The translations under genes were made by a program, and so were the position numbers. The notes below the pieces were generated by a model, which worked only from the letters and a program-made list of their open reading frames with translations, was not told where the DNA came from and did no database searches. From Streptomyces albiflavescens (GTDB lineage Bacteria; Actinomycetota; Actinomycetes; Streptomycetales; Streptomycetaceae), in contig NZ_BMMM01000013.1 in NCBI RefSeq assembly GCF_014645835.1, positions 64,010-128,009 on the forward strand: a stretch of 64,000 bases of DNA. Direction: 5' to 3'. Position 1 is the first letter of the stretch; every line of letters starts with the position of its first letter. Positions 8,729 through 17,220 of this stretch are shown here, piece by piece.

Positions 8729-9213
8729 CAGATCACCTCGTCCAGCTCGGCCTGCATCTGCGCCGCTTCGACGTCGCGCGCAACGGCCTGGGCGAGCAGC
8801 ATCCGCAGCACGAGCACGATGAGTGCGACACCCAGGATGGCCACACCGACCCCGCCCATGATGACGGTGACGCCCGGGTCGGCCCGCTGGCCCGGTGCAT
8901 TGAGGGCCGTGACCGCGAACCACACAAGGGCAGCCGCCACGATCGCGCCGATCACGCCGTCCACGTACCGGAAGGCGGCGTGGGAGAACACGGTTCCGCG
9001 TCGCACCATCGTCACCAGCCGCCATACGCAGACCAGGGCGACCTGGACCGACACCATGCCCAGGATTGTGATCACGCGCAGCGGGGTCAGTGGGAGCGAC
9101 CCGTCCTCGGGGTCGGTGGCCAACGCCCACACCATCAATGCCTGTACGAACACGGTGCCGGCGAGCACCACCACGAGCACGGCGCGCAGCGCACGCACTG
9201 CCAGCTTTCCCAT
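8728..9213 (-). CDS. DUF2975 four-helix membrane protein
   Basis: The 161-aa product has four strongly hydrophobic segments, starting VLVVVLAGTVFVQALMVWAL and ending ILGVALIVLVLRMLL, with a short charged C-terminal tail. This is the DUF2975 family, normally encoded just before a small Xre regulator as here. GGAAGGG seven bases before the ATG at 9213 supports that start; an ATG at 9228 is also in frame. The biochemical role is unknown. Coupling to the regulator suggests a membrane sensor or effector of the same circuit, which is inference. Confidence 0.78.
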   Translation of the reverse strand: MGKLAVRALRAVLVVVLAGTVFVQALMVWALATDPEDGSLPLTPLRVITILGMVSVQVALVCVWRLVTMVRRGTVFSHAAFRYVDGVIGAIVAAALVWFAVTALNAPGQRADPGVTVIMGGVGVAILGVALIVLVLRMLLAQAVARDVEAAQMQAELDEVI

Positions 9214-9245
9214 GACCCACCCTTCCATCGAGTTACGATGGGAAT

Positions 9246-9262
9246 CTATCGAATATCGATAG
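9246..9262. promoter_or_regulatory. Inverted repeat upstream of the DUF2975-Xre operon
   Basis: CTATCGA, three bases, then TCGATAG form a 7-bp inverted repeat 33 bp before the DUF2975 start. Its size and place fit an operator for the Xre protein of this operon, overlapping the promoter. Binding has not been shown. Confidence 0.55.
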
Positions 9263-9519
9263 GTTGAGCAAGGGCTGGGGCGGAGGGTGGGCGGCGGTTT
9301 CGCACCGTGGCGGGACACCGTCGCCCCCTCTCATGGCAGGGCGTTCGCGCGAACCGTCTTGATCTTGTCGAAGTCGGCATCGCTTGAGCACAAATCGGAC
9401 GCCACCCGACTACGCCGAAGCCCCGCGTTTTCGGCCGCCATGACTGCCGGCCCCATGTCGGACACAGGTTCGCCGCGGGTGACGCCGGAGAGCGCCCACC
9501 GCGGCGAACCAGTGCGTGG

Positions 9520-11379
9520 TCAGCTGTCGATGCGGTGCTGGGTCCAGAACGAGGTCAGGTCCGTGGTCGTGGCGGCCTGGGCGGCGGCCTTGAACTCGGC
9601 CGTGGTCGAGACGCCGTACCAGTGCGAAGTGGCGTAGTCCTTCAGGAGTTTGGCCATGACGCTGTCGCCGAGGACGCGGCGCAGATCGTGCAGCGCGCAC
9701 TTACCGTATCCGTAGACGACGGTGGAGTAACGGGAGGAGTGGGCGTCCCAGTAGGCCATCGAGTTGGTGATCTTCTCGGCCGACGAGGCCCACGAGACGC
9801 TGTTCCAGCAGTTGGTGCCGGTCTTGTTGAGCGCCAGATCGGTGGCGTAGTCGGTGAACGCCTCATCGAGCCACGGGTTGTTGTACTCGTCGTCGCCGAC
9901 GATCCCGTACCACCACTGGTGTCCGATCTCATGGGTGAGTGCCGTGGTGCTGACCAGGTCGAGGACGAACCCCGGGTACTCCATGCCGCCGAACCAGAAG
10001 TTGTTGTCGATCACCGCGTCCAACTCGCCGTACGGGTAGGCGCCAAAGCGTGACGCGTGGGCGTCGACGGCGGTCTTGGCGGTGGTGAGCATCGACTGGG
10101 CGCTGGACGAGCTGATGCCCGAGACGGAGTAGATGTTGATCGGGGTGCCTGCGGTCGAAGTGCCGGAGAGCTTCGTGAACGGGCCGGCCGCCCAGGCGAA
10201 GTCACGGACCTTGGAGGCGGTGGCCGTGGTGACCGTGCGTCCGCTGGAGCCGGGGGTGTCGACCGAGGCGCCGGTGGCCGGCACCAGCAGGGTGCTCGGG
10301 TGGTCGAGGGCCACCTTGAAGTCTGCGGCCAAGGAGTAGAACGACTCGCCGTTGTTGGTGTACGGGTCGAGGTGCCAGCCGGATCCGTCCTTGACCGCGA
10401 GGACGGGCAGGGCGTTGCCGATGAAGCTGAAGGCCCCGTCGTGGCCGAAGCGGTCGGCCCCGCTGGGGACCGTGATGCCGAGGTCGAAGCCGATCGTGGC
10501 GGTCTGCCCCTGCGCCAGGGGTGTCGGAAGGTCGATCTTGAGGGCCGTGCAGCCGACCGACAGGGCGCCCGCGGTGCCGCCGGTCACGTTGCTGACCGTG
10601 ATCGGCATGGCGGAGCAGGTGCCGTGGTAGTTGTCCCACAGCCTCAGGTACACCTCGCTGAGCGCGGTCGAAGAGGCGTTGGTGAAGACCGCGCTCTCGT
10701 GACCGGTCCAGACGGTGCCGCTGGTGTTGCTGCTCAGATTGACGGTGTACGAGGGTGCGGCCGGGGTGCGCGTGGAGTCCGCCGGCGGGGTCGTGTCGCC
10801 GGAGGTGTTGAGGGCGACGTCGTCGAGGACGAAGCTCGTCCGGAGACTGGAGTCCTCGGTGCCGGTGAAGGCGACGTCGACGGTCTGGCCCGCGAACGAC
10901 GACACGTCGAACGACTTCTGCGCATAACCGGTGTTCTTGTTCAGGTTCGAGTACGTCGCCAGCGTCGTACTGCCGATCTTCGCCGTGAGCTTGTCGTACG
11001 CGGTGGACGACGTCGTCTCGGCGGTGTCGATGTGCAGCCAGAAGGTGAGCGTGGCGCTACTGCATCCGGACGGGATCGTGACGCTCTGGGAGAGCGTGTC
11101 GGTGTGCGTGCTGCCGACACCGTTCAGCCAGGCGAAGGTGGTGCCTCCGTGGGCGGTCTGGCCGGTGCGATTGGTGATCACCGTGGACGACGACGGGGTC
11201 CACGGCGAGGTGCCGCTTTCGAAGCCACCGTTCGTGACCACCTGGCTCGGGGTACAGGCCGCGGCCCGGGGTGCCGCGTGCGGCGTGGCTGCGGCAGGGG
11301 CGACGGGGAGAGAGACACCGGCCGACGCGGCGAGGACGAGCACGCTCGCGGCGAGGGCTTTGCGGGGGGTTGGTCTCAC
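9520..11379 (-). CDS. Secreted M1-family zinc aminopeptidase-like protein with N-terminal accessory domain
   Basis: The 619-aa precursor starts at GTG 11379, with AAAGGAG upstream. A signal peptide (VRPTPRKAL, hydrophobic core, PAAATPHA) is followed by a beta-sandwich-like module of about 150 residues beginning VVTNGGFESGTSPW, typical of carbohydrate- or surface-binding domains. The M1 domain follows. It shows GGMEYPGF in place of the usual GxMEN loop, the zinc motif HEIGHQWWYG, and the third ligand Glu 18 residues later in WLDEAFTDY. The Asn-to-Tyr change in the exopeptidase loop suggests that its specificity differs from classical aminopeptidases N. It is probably an extracellular peptidase. 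The gene is monocistronic. Confidence 0.88.
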   Translation of the reverse strand: MRPTPRKALAASVLVLAASAGVSLPVAPAAATPHAAPRAAACTPSQVVTNGGFESGTSPWTPSSSTVITNRTGQTAHGGTTFAWLNGVGSTHTDTLSQSVTIPSGCSSATLTFWLHIDTAETTSSTAYDKLTAKIGSTTLATYSNLNKNTGYAQKSFDVSSFAGQTVDVAFTGTEDSSLRTSFVLDDVALNTSGDTTPPADSTRTPAAPSYTVNLSSNTSGTVWTGHESAVFTNASSTALSEVYLRLWDNYHGTCSAMPITVSNVTGGTAGALSVGCTALKIDLPTPLAQGQTATIGFDLGITVPSGADRFGHDGAFSFIGNALPVLAVKDGSGWHLDPYTNNGESFYSLAADFKVALDHPSTLLVPATGASVDTPGSSGRTVTTATASKVRDFAWAAGPFTKLSGTSTAGTPINIYSVSGISSSSAQSMLTTAKTAVDAHASRFGAYPYGELDAVIDNNFWFGGMEYPGFVLDLVSTTALTHEIGHQWWYGIVGDDEYNNPWLDEAFTDYATDLALNKTGTNCWNSVSWASSAEKITNSMAYWDAHSSRYSTVVYGYGKCALHDLRRVLGDSVMAKLLKDYATSHWYGVSTTAEFKAAAQAATTTDLTSFWTQHRIDS

Positions 11380-11495
11380 GCGAACTCCTTTACGGCGGCC
11401 GGGATTCCGGCCTGCTCGATAGCCGCCCGGACGGCTGGGGTGCGCCGGAGGCGGCTGGCTGCGGGAAGCCTGGCAGATTTGACCGAGACATGCCA

Positions 11496-12731
11496 TCAGT
11501 CGGGACTGTCGGGAGTGGGCCGGGGTCCGCCCGGGCGCATCCCGAACAGGAAACGCGTCACTGGTGTGCGCCGCACGAGCAGGTCGTAGGCGGCCAGGGT
11601 CAGACAGAGTGAAGCCGCCACGATCAGCGCGTATTTGACCGGGATCGAGGCGTCCATACCGACCACGCCGTACGCCACCGCCACCACGATCGGCTGGTGC
11701 AGCACGTACAACGGCAGCGCCCCGACGGCCACATACCCGAACCAGCGCCGACGCCGCCCGACATCGGCCCCGCCGGCGCCCCCTCCGTCGGGTGCCGGCA
11801 CAGGCCGCTTTCGCCGGTCGAGCAGCCCGACGATGGCCACGATCCAGCACCAGCCCGCCGCACCGTACAGCGTCCGCGCGAGGACAGCGGGACCGGTCCA
11901 GTCCATGAAAGGGTCACCTTCGGCCATGAGGCCGGGCGCACTGGCGGCGAAGAGGAGCGGACCGAGCACGGCCGCCACCACCGCGTCACGGCGCAGCGCC
12001 GCCCGCAGGCGGTCGTCACCGGCCAGCATGAATCCGTACCCGAAGAACAGCAGATACGTCCACCGATGCCAGGCCGCGTAGTTCTCCTCGAGGCCGAGCA
12101 GCGCGCACATCACGGCAACCGGAACCGCCCCGAGCAGCACCACGCCCCGACGCTCGCACGCACGAGCCACACCGTCGCGGATCCGCCGGGCGTATACGAC
12201 GGAAACCCACCGCGCCAGCAGCGTGAGCAACAGCGAGAAGGTGAGCAGCAGCACCACGAACCACAGATGCCCTGTCTCGAAGTAATCGCCCTGGACGACG
12301 AAGGGGAACTCGGACAGGTCCAGATGTACGTCGAAGAAGTGTGGCAGGAAACGGAGATACGACTCGTCGTGACCGGGGCGCGATGCGCGCTCGCGCAGCC
12401 ACTGAGGGAGGGGCAGCAGCACGACCGTCGCGAACAGCAGAGGTACGCCGAGCCGCAGCAGCCTCTCCCGGGCGAAGCCGCGCGGGCCGCGGCGGCGCAG
12501 CGAGTACCAGGAGCCGAGGCCCGCGACGAAGAACAGCATCGGCATCGCCCAGACCACACCGAAACCGCCGATGACCAGGATCGTGTCGGTGGTGTCGCGG
12601 TTCTTTACGTAGAAGTCGTCGTCCGTGGCGAAGACCAACGCCGAATGGAAGAAGACGAGTCCGATCACGACCAGGGTGCGGATCGCGTCCAGTTCCGTGC
12701 GCCGCCCCGGCGCGGCTGTCGGTTCCGTCAT
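11496..12731 (-). CDS. Membrane acyltransferase, acyltransferase-3 family
   Basis: The 411-aa protein has about ten hydrophobic segments. The N-terminal pattern RRTELDAIRTLVVIGLVFFH is the acyltransferase-3 hallmark, with an Arg and a His in the first helix. GHLWFVVLLL and GALPLYVLHQPIVV are further family stretches. Such enzymes move acyl groups onto sugars, lipids or antibiotics at the membrane. The substrate cannot be read from the sequence. The start at 12731 follows GGGGGAGG; an ATG 30 bases upstream lacks a site. The neighbouring secreted peptidase is in the same orientation 116 bp away and is probably separate. Confidence 0.85.
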   Translation of the reverse strand: MTEPTAAPGRRTELDAIRTLVVIGLVFFHSALVFATDDDFYVKNRDTTDTILVIGGFGVVWAMPMLFFVAGLGSWYSLRRRGPRGFARERLLRLGVPLLFATVVLLPLPQWLRERASRPGHDESYLRFLPHFFDVHLDLSEFPFVVQGDYFETGHLWFVVLLLTFSLLLTLLARWVSVVYARRIRDGVARACERRGVVLLGAVPVAVMCALLGLEENYAAWHRWTYLLFFGYGFMLAGDDRLRAALRRDAVVAAVLGPLLFAASAPGLMAEGDPFMDWTGPAVLARTLYGAAGWCWIVAIVGLLDRRKRPVPAPDGGGAGGADVGRRRRWFGYVAVGALPLYVLHQPIVVAVAYGVVGMDASIPVKYALIVAASLCLTLAAYDLLVRRTPVTRFLFGMRPGGPRPTPDSPD

Positions 12732-12769
12732 GCTGCCTCCCCCGTAGGCCCATGGCGCCACCAGTGTCC

Positions 12770-13247
12770 GGCCTGCGCGGTGCGGACCGCCAGGGCCGAT
12801 CTGGGCGTTCTACGCCTCCCCCTCGCTGAACGCGGGCGTCAACCGCGCCCAGGGATTGGGGAGTTCGCCCGTCACGGGCCCGGCGACCGCCGCGCCGCGA
12901 TCGCGTGCGGTGCGGACGGCGAGCGGGACGAGCGCCTCGGGCACGCCGTGGACGCGGCGGCGGAACCGCTCGGGCGGGTGCCGCCGTGGTCCACGCCGGT
13001 GTGCTGAACGTCCGGCGGTACGGGGTCGCGGCACCCGTGAGGAGAGGCTTGCGGTAGGGACGCTCCCGCGGGCCGAAGGGGCGCGCTGCACATCGCGGGG
13101 GACCGCGCGTGGTTCCGCTGGAGCGACGAGCCGTTCGGCGACGACGAGTCGTGAGTGCACCCTGGACGCCCTGCTCCAGGGGCGACGGCCCGTGAGCGCA
13201 CCCGGGGGCCACTGGCTCGTGGGCGACGGCGGGTGAGCCGCAGCCCT
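12770..13247. pseudogene. Decayed coding region with gene fragments in several frames
   Basis: No single frame spans this stretch, yet pieces look coding. On the minus strand, HGVPEALVPLAVRTARDRG followed by a Pro/Trp-rich tail and a stop at 12810 has good third-position GC. On the plus strand, LHIAGDRAWFRWSDEPFG ends at a stop near 13153, and PGGHWLVGDGG ends at 13236. None was recognised. The pattern fits frameshifted or partly deleted genes. It could also be chance open frames in GC-rich DNA. Confidence 0.35.
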
Positions 13248-13252
13248 TTGCG

Positions 13253-13444
13253 TCACTCCCGTGCCATGTCGGATTCCGCGGAGCTTGCCGCCGACTCGGC
13301 GTCCTTGACCAGCTTCTGCAGGTGCGTGAGATCCGTGGAGGAGGCAGGCGCAGGGCTCTGCGTGTTGTCGCCGTGGCTGCCGCATGCCGTCAAAAGCAGC
13401 AGCAGTGCGGCGCCGGTGGCCAGCCCGGCGCGGCGCGCGCGCAT
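13253..13444 (-). CDS. Small secreted lipoprotein
   Basis: The 63-aa product begins with Arg residues, a hydrophobic run and the lipobox LLTAC, so it should be lipidated at that Cys and held at the outer face of the membrane. The rest is Ser/Ala/Asp-rich and helical (LTHLQKLVKDAESAASSAES). Its ATG overlaps the stop of the upstream gene as TGATG, implying translational coupling. The upstream product is also secreted and helical, so the two may form a complex. No family was recognised. Confidence 0.7.
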   Translation of the reverse strand: MRARRAGLATGAALLLLLTACGSHGDNTQSPAPASSTDLTHLQKLVKDAESAASSAESDMARE

Positions 13445-13842
13445 CACTTGTCGGCTCCGTTGTCGTGCGCCTCGCACCACTTCTCCACGTCCGCCAGATC
13501 TTTCTGGCGCGCCTCCAGGGTGGGGACGAGGGAACGCCGGAAGGTGAGCCGGCCGTTCAGATAGGTCTCGATCTCCGTGTGTCCCGCCGATTTGGCGTTG
13601 GCCACGCGTTGTTCCAGGCGGGCGATGGAGCCACGCTGTGACGCGTCCCCGTTCAGCCGGTCGAGGATCCGCTCGATCCGGCGGTCGATCTTAGGTGCCC
13701 GCTTGCAGAGTGCGGACGCGCCGTCCCCCGTGGGGGCGCCCGACGGCGTGGGCTGTGGGTCGTCGGCCGTCGCGGCGCCCGCGGCACCGAGCAGCGTGCC
13801 GACGGCGACCAGCGAGACGACGGTTGTCCTGGTCCTTGGCAT
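13444..13842 (-). CDS. Secreted helical protein coupled to the lipoprotein
   Basis: The 132-aa precursor has a clear signal peptide ending ATADDP. A short Pro-rich spacer is followed by a mostly helical charged domain (KIDRRIERILDRLNGD, IARLEQRVANAKSAGH, RQKDLADVEKWCEAHD) with two Cys residues that could pair. The start at 13842 follows GAGGAG; an ATG seven codons upstream has no site. It lies 48 bp downstream of the sensor kinase gene in the opposite-order operon sense, so the regulatory system may control these envelope proteins. Function unknown. Confidence 0.72.
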   Translation of the reverse strand: MPRTRTTVVSLVAVGTLLGAAGAATADDPQPTPSGAPTGDGASALCKRAPKIDRRIERILDRLNGDASQRGSIARLEQRVANAKSAGHTEIETYLNGRLTFRRSLVPTLEARQKDLADVEKWCEAHDNGADK

Positions 13843-13889
13843 GACGAACTCCTCTGCGTTCACGGGCGGTTGCCCTCACGCCCGGAAAG

Positions 13890-15374
13890 CTAGGAGTCCT
13901 CTTTGTGGAATTCTTGTGGCCGGCCCGCGGTCGTGATCATCCAGTTGCGCTGGAGGGGAAGTGTGGCCTCCGCGCCCGCCGAGCCGTTGATGAGCGGCAG
14001 GGTGACCTCGATCCGGGTGCCCGTCCCCGACGGCGGATTCAGTATGCGGATCCCGCCCCGGTGCAGGTCGATCTGCTGGGCGACGAGGGTGAGCCCGAGG
14101 CCGGAACCCGGGCTGTCCGGTCGGCGCTTGAAGCGTTCGAAGACCTCGGCGCGACGATCGGGCCGGATGCCCGGTCCCCGGTCGTCGACGATGAGGACCG
14201 CCAAGCCGCCGCTCGCGCGCAGCGTGATCTCGACCTGCGCGGGCCGACCGTCCTCGCCGCCGTGCACGAGCGCGTTGGTGAGGAGATTGTCCACGACCAC
14301 GCGCAGCCCGGGCTCCCAGCCGTGGACGCGCAGCCCCACCGTGCAGTCGCTGGAGATCAGGGCGAGCGGATGACGTCGCCGCTGCTCCTCGGCGCTCACC
14401 TCGACGATGTCCGCCAGGTCCACCGGGCCGAAGGCGTCCGCCTCGACCAGATCGCCTCGACCGAGTTCGCGCAGCATGACCAGCAGCCCCAGCAGCCGGC
14501 CGTGCTCACGGCGCAGGTCGCCCAGCACTTCGTCGCGGTCGGGCCCCGGAAGCTCGGGATGCTCGGTGAGGATCTCCAGATTGGTCTGCATACTCATCAG
14601 CGGAGTACGCAGTTCGTGCGAGGCCGCCGAGGCGAACGAACGGGCCGTGGTGAGTGCCTCGGCGGTTCTGGCGGCCTGTTCGTCGTAGCGGGTCAGGACG
14701 GTCTGCAGGGTGTGCGCCAGGTCGTCGACCTCGGCGATCCGCGTCGGTGCGTGCTCCAGCCGGGCCGCGTTGATGCGGGGGTCCAGGCCGCTCGCACGGT
14801 CCCGCAGGCGGCGCAGCGGACGGCTCGCGCGGGTGGCGACGGCCCCGGCGAGCAGTCCGGACAGCGGTGCGGCGAGCAGCGCCACGGTCACGACGCGTCT
14901 GCGAACCAGGCGCAGTTGCGTGTCACCGGCCGTGTCCGGCGCGAACAGCCAGAGCGTGCCGCGAACGCCCGGCCGGGCGCCGGTCACCCGCGTCGACAGA
15001 ACCCGCCAGCTCCGTCCGTCGGCCCGCAGCGTGACCGGAACCGGCGCCCTCTGGGGCAGTGCCACGCCTTCGCCGGGTTGCGGGCCGCCGGTGAAGGTCT
15101 CCTCGGGACCGATCAGCCGTACGCCGACGTCCAGGGCGGAGGTGAACAGCCGCCGCTCGCGGGCCCGTTCCACCGCTGCCGACCGGTCGGCAGCGCTCGC
15201 GCGCAGCAGCCCGCGCGCATCCTTGGCCACGGCCGTGGCGCGCTCTCGCAGGTGAGTGTCCTGCTCGTCGTGCAGGTCCGCCGCCACCAGCCGCAACAGC
15301 AGCCAGCCGGTGGCCAGGACCAGTACGGGCACGGTGGCCCCGACGGCCAGAGCGATCCGGGTGGACAGCCTCAT
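13890..15374 (-). CDS. Membrane sensor histidine kinase
   Basis: The 494-aa kinase has a first membrane helix (VPVLVLATGWLLLRLV), an extracytoplasmic loop of about 140 residues, and a second helix near residue 165. A HAMP region (ASRPLRRLRDRASGLD) precedes the phosphoacceptor motif ASAASHELRTPLMSM. The ATPase has the N box DNLLTNALVHGG, the G1 box DDRGPGI and the G2 box GSGLGLTLV. Its start overlaps the stop of the response regulator as ATGA, so both are made together. The signal is unknown; downstream secreted proteins and upstream lipoprotein genes point to an envelope stimulus. Confidence 0.95.
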   Translation of the reverse strand: MRLSTRIALAVGATVPVLVLATGWLLLRLVAADLHDEQDTHLRERATAVAKDARGLLRASAADRSAAVERARERRLFTSALDVGVRLIGPEETFTGGPQPGEGVALPQRAPVPVTLRADGRSWRVLSTRVTGARPGVRGTLWLFAPDTAGDTQLRLVRRRVVTVALLAAPLSGLLAGAVATRASRPLRRLRDRASGLDPRINAARLEHAPTRIAEVDDLAHTLQTVLTRYDEQAARTAEALTTARSFASAASHELRTPLMSMQTNLEILTEHPELPGPDRDEVLGDLRREHGRLLGLLVMLRELGRGDLVEADAFGPVDLADIVEVSAEEQRRRHPLALISSDCTVGLRVHGWEPGLRVVVDNLLTNALVHGGEDGRPAQVEITLRASGGLAVLIVDDRGPGIRPDRRAEVFERFKRRPDSPGSGLGLTLVAQQIDLHRGGIRILNPPSGTGTRIEVTLPLINGSAGAEATLPLQRNWMITTAGRPQEFHKEDS

Positions 15375-16075
15375 CGCCCGTCCCCCGCACCGTCGTCCCG
15401 CAGCACGAAGCCCACTCCTCGTACCGTGTGGATGATCCGGGAGCGGCCCGATGCCTCCAGCTTGCGCCGCAGATAGCTCACGAACGTGTCCACCGCGTCG
15501 GTGCGCACCTCGAAGTCGTACCCCCAGACACGGTCGAGGAGTTGGTCGCGGCTGAGCACGAGGCCGGCGTTGCGCGCGAGCACGTGCAGAAGCTCGAACT
15601 CGCGCCGCGTCAGCTCCACGGGGTTCCCCTCGAGGCTCACCCGACGGGAGGCGGGATCCAGCAGCAGTCCGCCGACTCGTACGGTGTCGGCGTCCCGCGG
15701 CGGTCGGCGCCGGAGCAGTGACTGCAGGCGCAGCACCAACTCCTGCAGAGCGAAGGGCTTGATCAGATAGTCGTCGCCGCCGGCCTGCAGCCCCGCGATC
15801 CGGTCGGTGGTCTCGTCGAGCGCGGAGAGCATCAGGACGGGGACGTCGTTGTTCTGGCCGCGCAGCGTCCGGCACACGTCGATGCCGCTGAGGTCCGGCA
15901 TGGAGATGTCCAGCACGATCGCGTCCGGTGGCGTCCTTCCGACCGCGGCCAGCGCCGGGCGGCCGCCGTCGGCGAGGTCCACGGTGAAGCCGCCGAGCCG
16001 CAGCCCGCGTTCCAGCGAGCGCCGTATCGCCGCGTCGTCGTCGACGACCAGGACACGGCCCCGGTCTCCGCTCAT
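15371..16075 (-). CDS. OmpR-family response regulator
   Basis: The 234-aa protein has an N-terminal receiver with acidic residues VVDDDA, the phosphoacceptor Asp in AIVLDISMPDLSG and the conserved Lys in YLIKPFALQE. A C-terminal winged helix follows (TRREFELLHVLARN, DTFVSYLRRKLEASG, IIHTVRGVGFVL). It is the cognate partner of the overlapping kinase. A 205-bp divergent spacer separates it from the lipoprotein gene at 16281, which makes that cluster a plausible target. The start was set at the ATG at 16075. Confidence 0.95.
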   Translation of the reverse strand: MSGDRGRVLVVDDDAAIRRSLERGLRLGGFTVDLADGGRPALAAVGRTPPDAIVLDISMPDLSGIDVCRTLRGQNNDVPVLMLSALDETTDRIAGLQAGGDDYLIKPFALQELVLRLQSLLRRRPPRDADTVRVGGLLLDPASRRVSLEGNPVELTRREFELLHVLARNAGLVLSRDQLLDRVWGYDFEVRTDAVDTFVSYLRRKLEASGRSRIIHTVRGVGFVLRDDGAGDGR

Positions 16076-16280
16076 CGCCACACACCCCCAGGTCGCTGGA
16101 AACCGGCCATTGCGCCCGGCCCGCCCATGGTGCATCAGCACCGTCGGGAGCCCCTTCACCGCCCGCGGGCACGAAACGGTAACGAACGATCTGTGTGGCG
16201 TAATCGATCGACCGCGAAGCGTAACGTCCCCTGTCCTGGGGGCTCGTGGGGGAGCCACCAGGTGTGGGGGAGGGGATGTC

Positions 16281-17153
16281 ATGTCCGTCAGGACAGGTGT
16301 ACGAGGGCTGCCCGGAATCGCTCGGGAGCGCCTGACCGCAGCGGTCGGCCTGGGGCTCATATGCGCCACGCTGACCGGGTGCGGGGACGGGGGCCCGACA
16401 CATGCCACAGCGTCGTCGACTCCACCCAGCACCTTCGCGTCCCCTCCGACGGCGTCCACCTCTCCGCCCGAACCGACGCCCACGGTCAGCGACGTAGCGA
16501 CGACCGCGCCAGACGATCCGGTCACGGAGTCCGCGGAGGACGAACCGGTGACCGCCGGCGCGTCCGGCGCCTCGGCGCTGTGGGGCAAGGCGTACAGCGG
16601 CGCCGCCGACATCTCCGTCGACATCTATGACTACTGCAATGCCGACGGCTCCCGCCGCCTGGCCGACAGCCAGACCTACTCCCTGGCGAGCACGCTCAAC
16701 CTGAGCCGGCCGCGGACCGGCGGTGACGAGACCGAGGACAACCCGTTCTCCCTGTTGTTCGCGGCGGGCGATCCGTCCCAGGCCGGTGCGGTGTCGTTCT
16801 GGTCCTCCGCGGTCGGCACGACCTCCGGCCAGGACCTGGCGGGCAACCCCCGTGATCCGCGACTGCTGTTGACGTACTGGGATGTGGGCTGGTCCGACGG
16901 CGAACTGGACGCCCGGCTGACCGACCCGCACACCCAGGAAGCCGTGGCTCTCAATCTGCTCAACTGGCCCAGCCCGGTGGTGGCCTGTCGGACCGACCTC
17001 GGCCAACTGCCCGGAGGGTATCCGCACGCACTGGCCTCCGGTGCGACCTTCGCGGGACACCTCGACGGCTCCACGGCATCCCTGACGGCGGAGGGCGGCA
17101 GCACCGACGGCCTGATCGAGTTCCGCTTCGAGTTCCAAGGGACCGCCTCGTGA
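16281..17153 (+). CDS. Lipoprotein of unknown function
   Basis: The 290-aa precursor has an N-terminal hydrophobic stretch and lipobox ATLTGC. A Ser/Thr/Pro-rich linker of about 70 residues follows, as in many anchored actinobacterial lipoproteins. The C-terminal 200 residues (YSGAADISVDIYDYCN, DPRLLLTYWDVGWSDGELDA) appear beta-rich; no family was recognised. GGGGGAGGGG lies upstream of the ATG. It is the first gene of a three-gene cluster with a hypothetical protein and an M48-like peptidase, divergent from the two-component system. The cluster may be its target (inference). Confidence 0.75.
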   Translation: MSVRTGVRGLPGIARERLTAAVGLGLICATLTGCGDGGPTHATASSTPPSTFASPPTASTSPPEPTPTVSDVATTAPDDPVTESAEDEPVTAGASGASALWGKAYSGAADISVDIYDYCNADGSRRLADSQTYSLASTLNLSRPRTGGDETEDNPFSLLFAAGDPSQAGAVSFWSSAVGTTSGQDLAGNPRDPRLLLTYWDVGWSDGELDARLTDPHTQEAVALNLLNWPSPVVACRTDLGQLPGGYPHALASGATFAGHLDGSTASLTAEGGSTDGLIEFRFEFQGTAS

Positions 17154-17220
17154 GGCGGCGGACGTGGGCGACCGGACACGAGGACACCGCACACAACGTG
17201 ACCGGACGCGGGGAGGCCGG

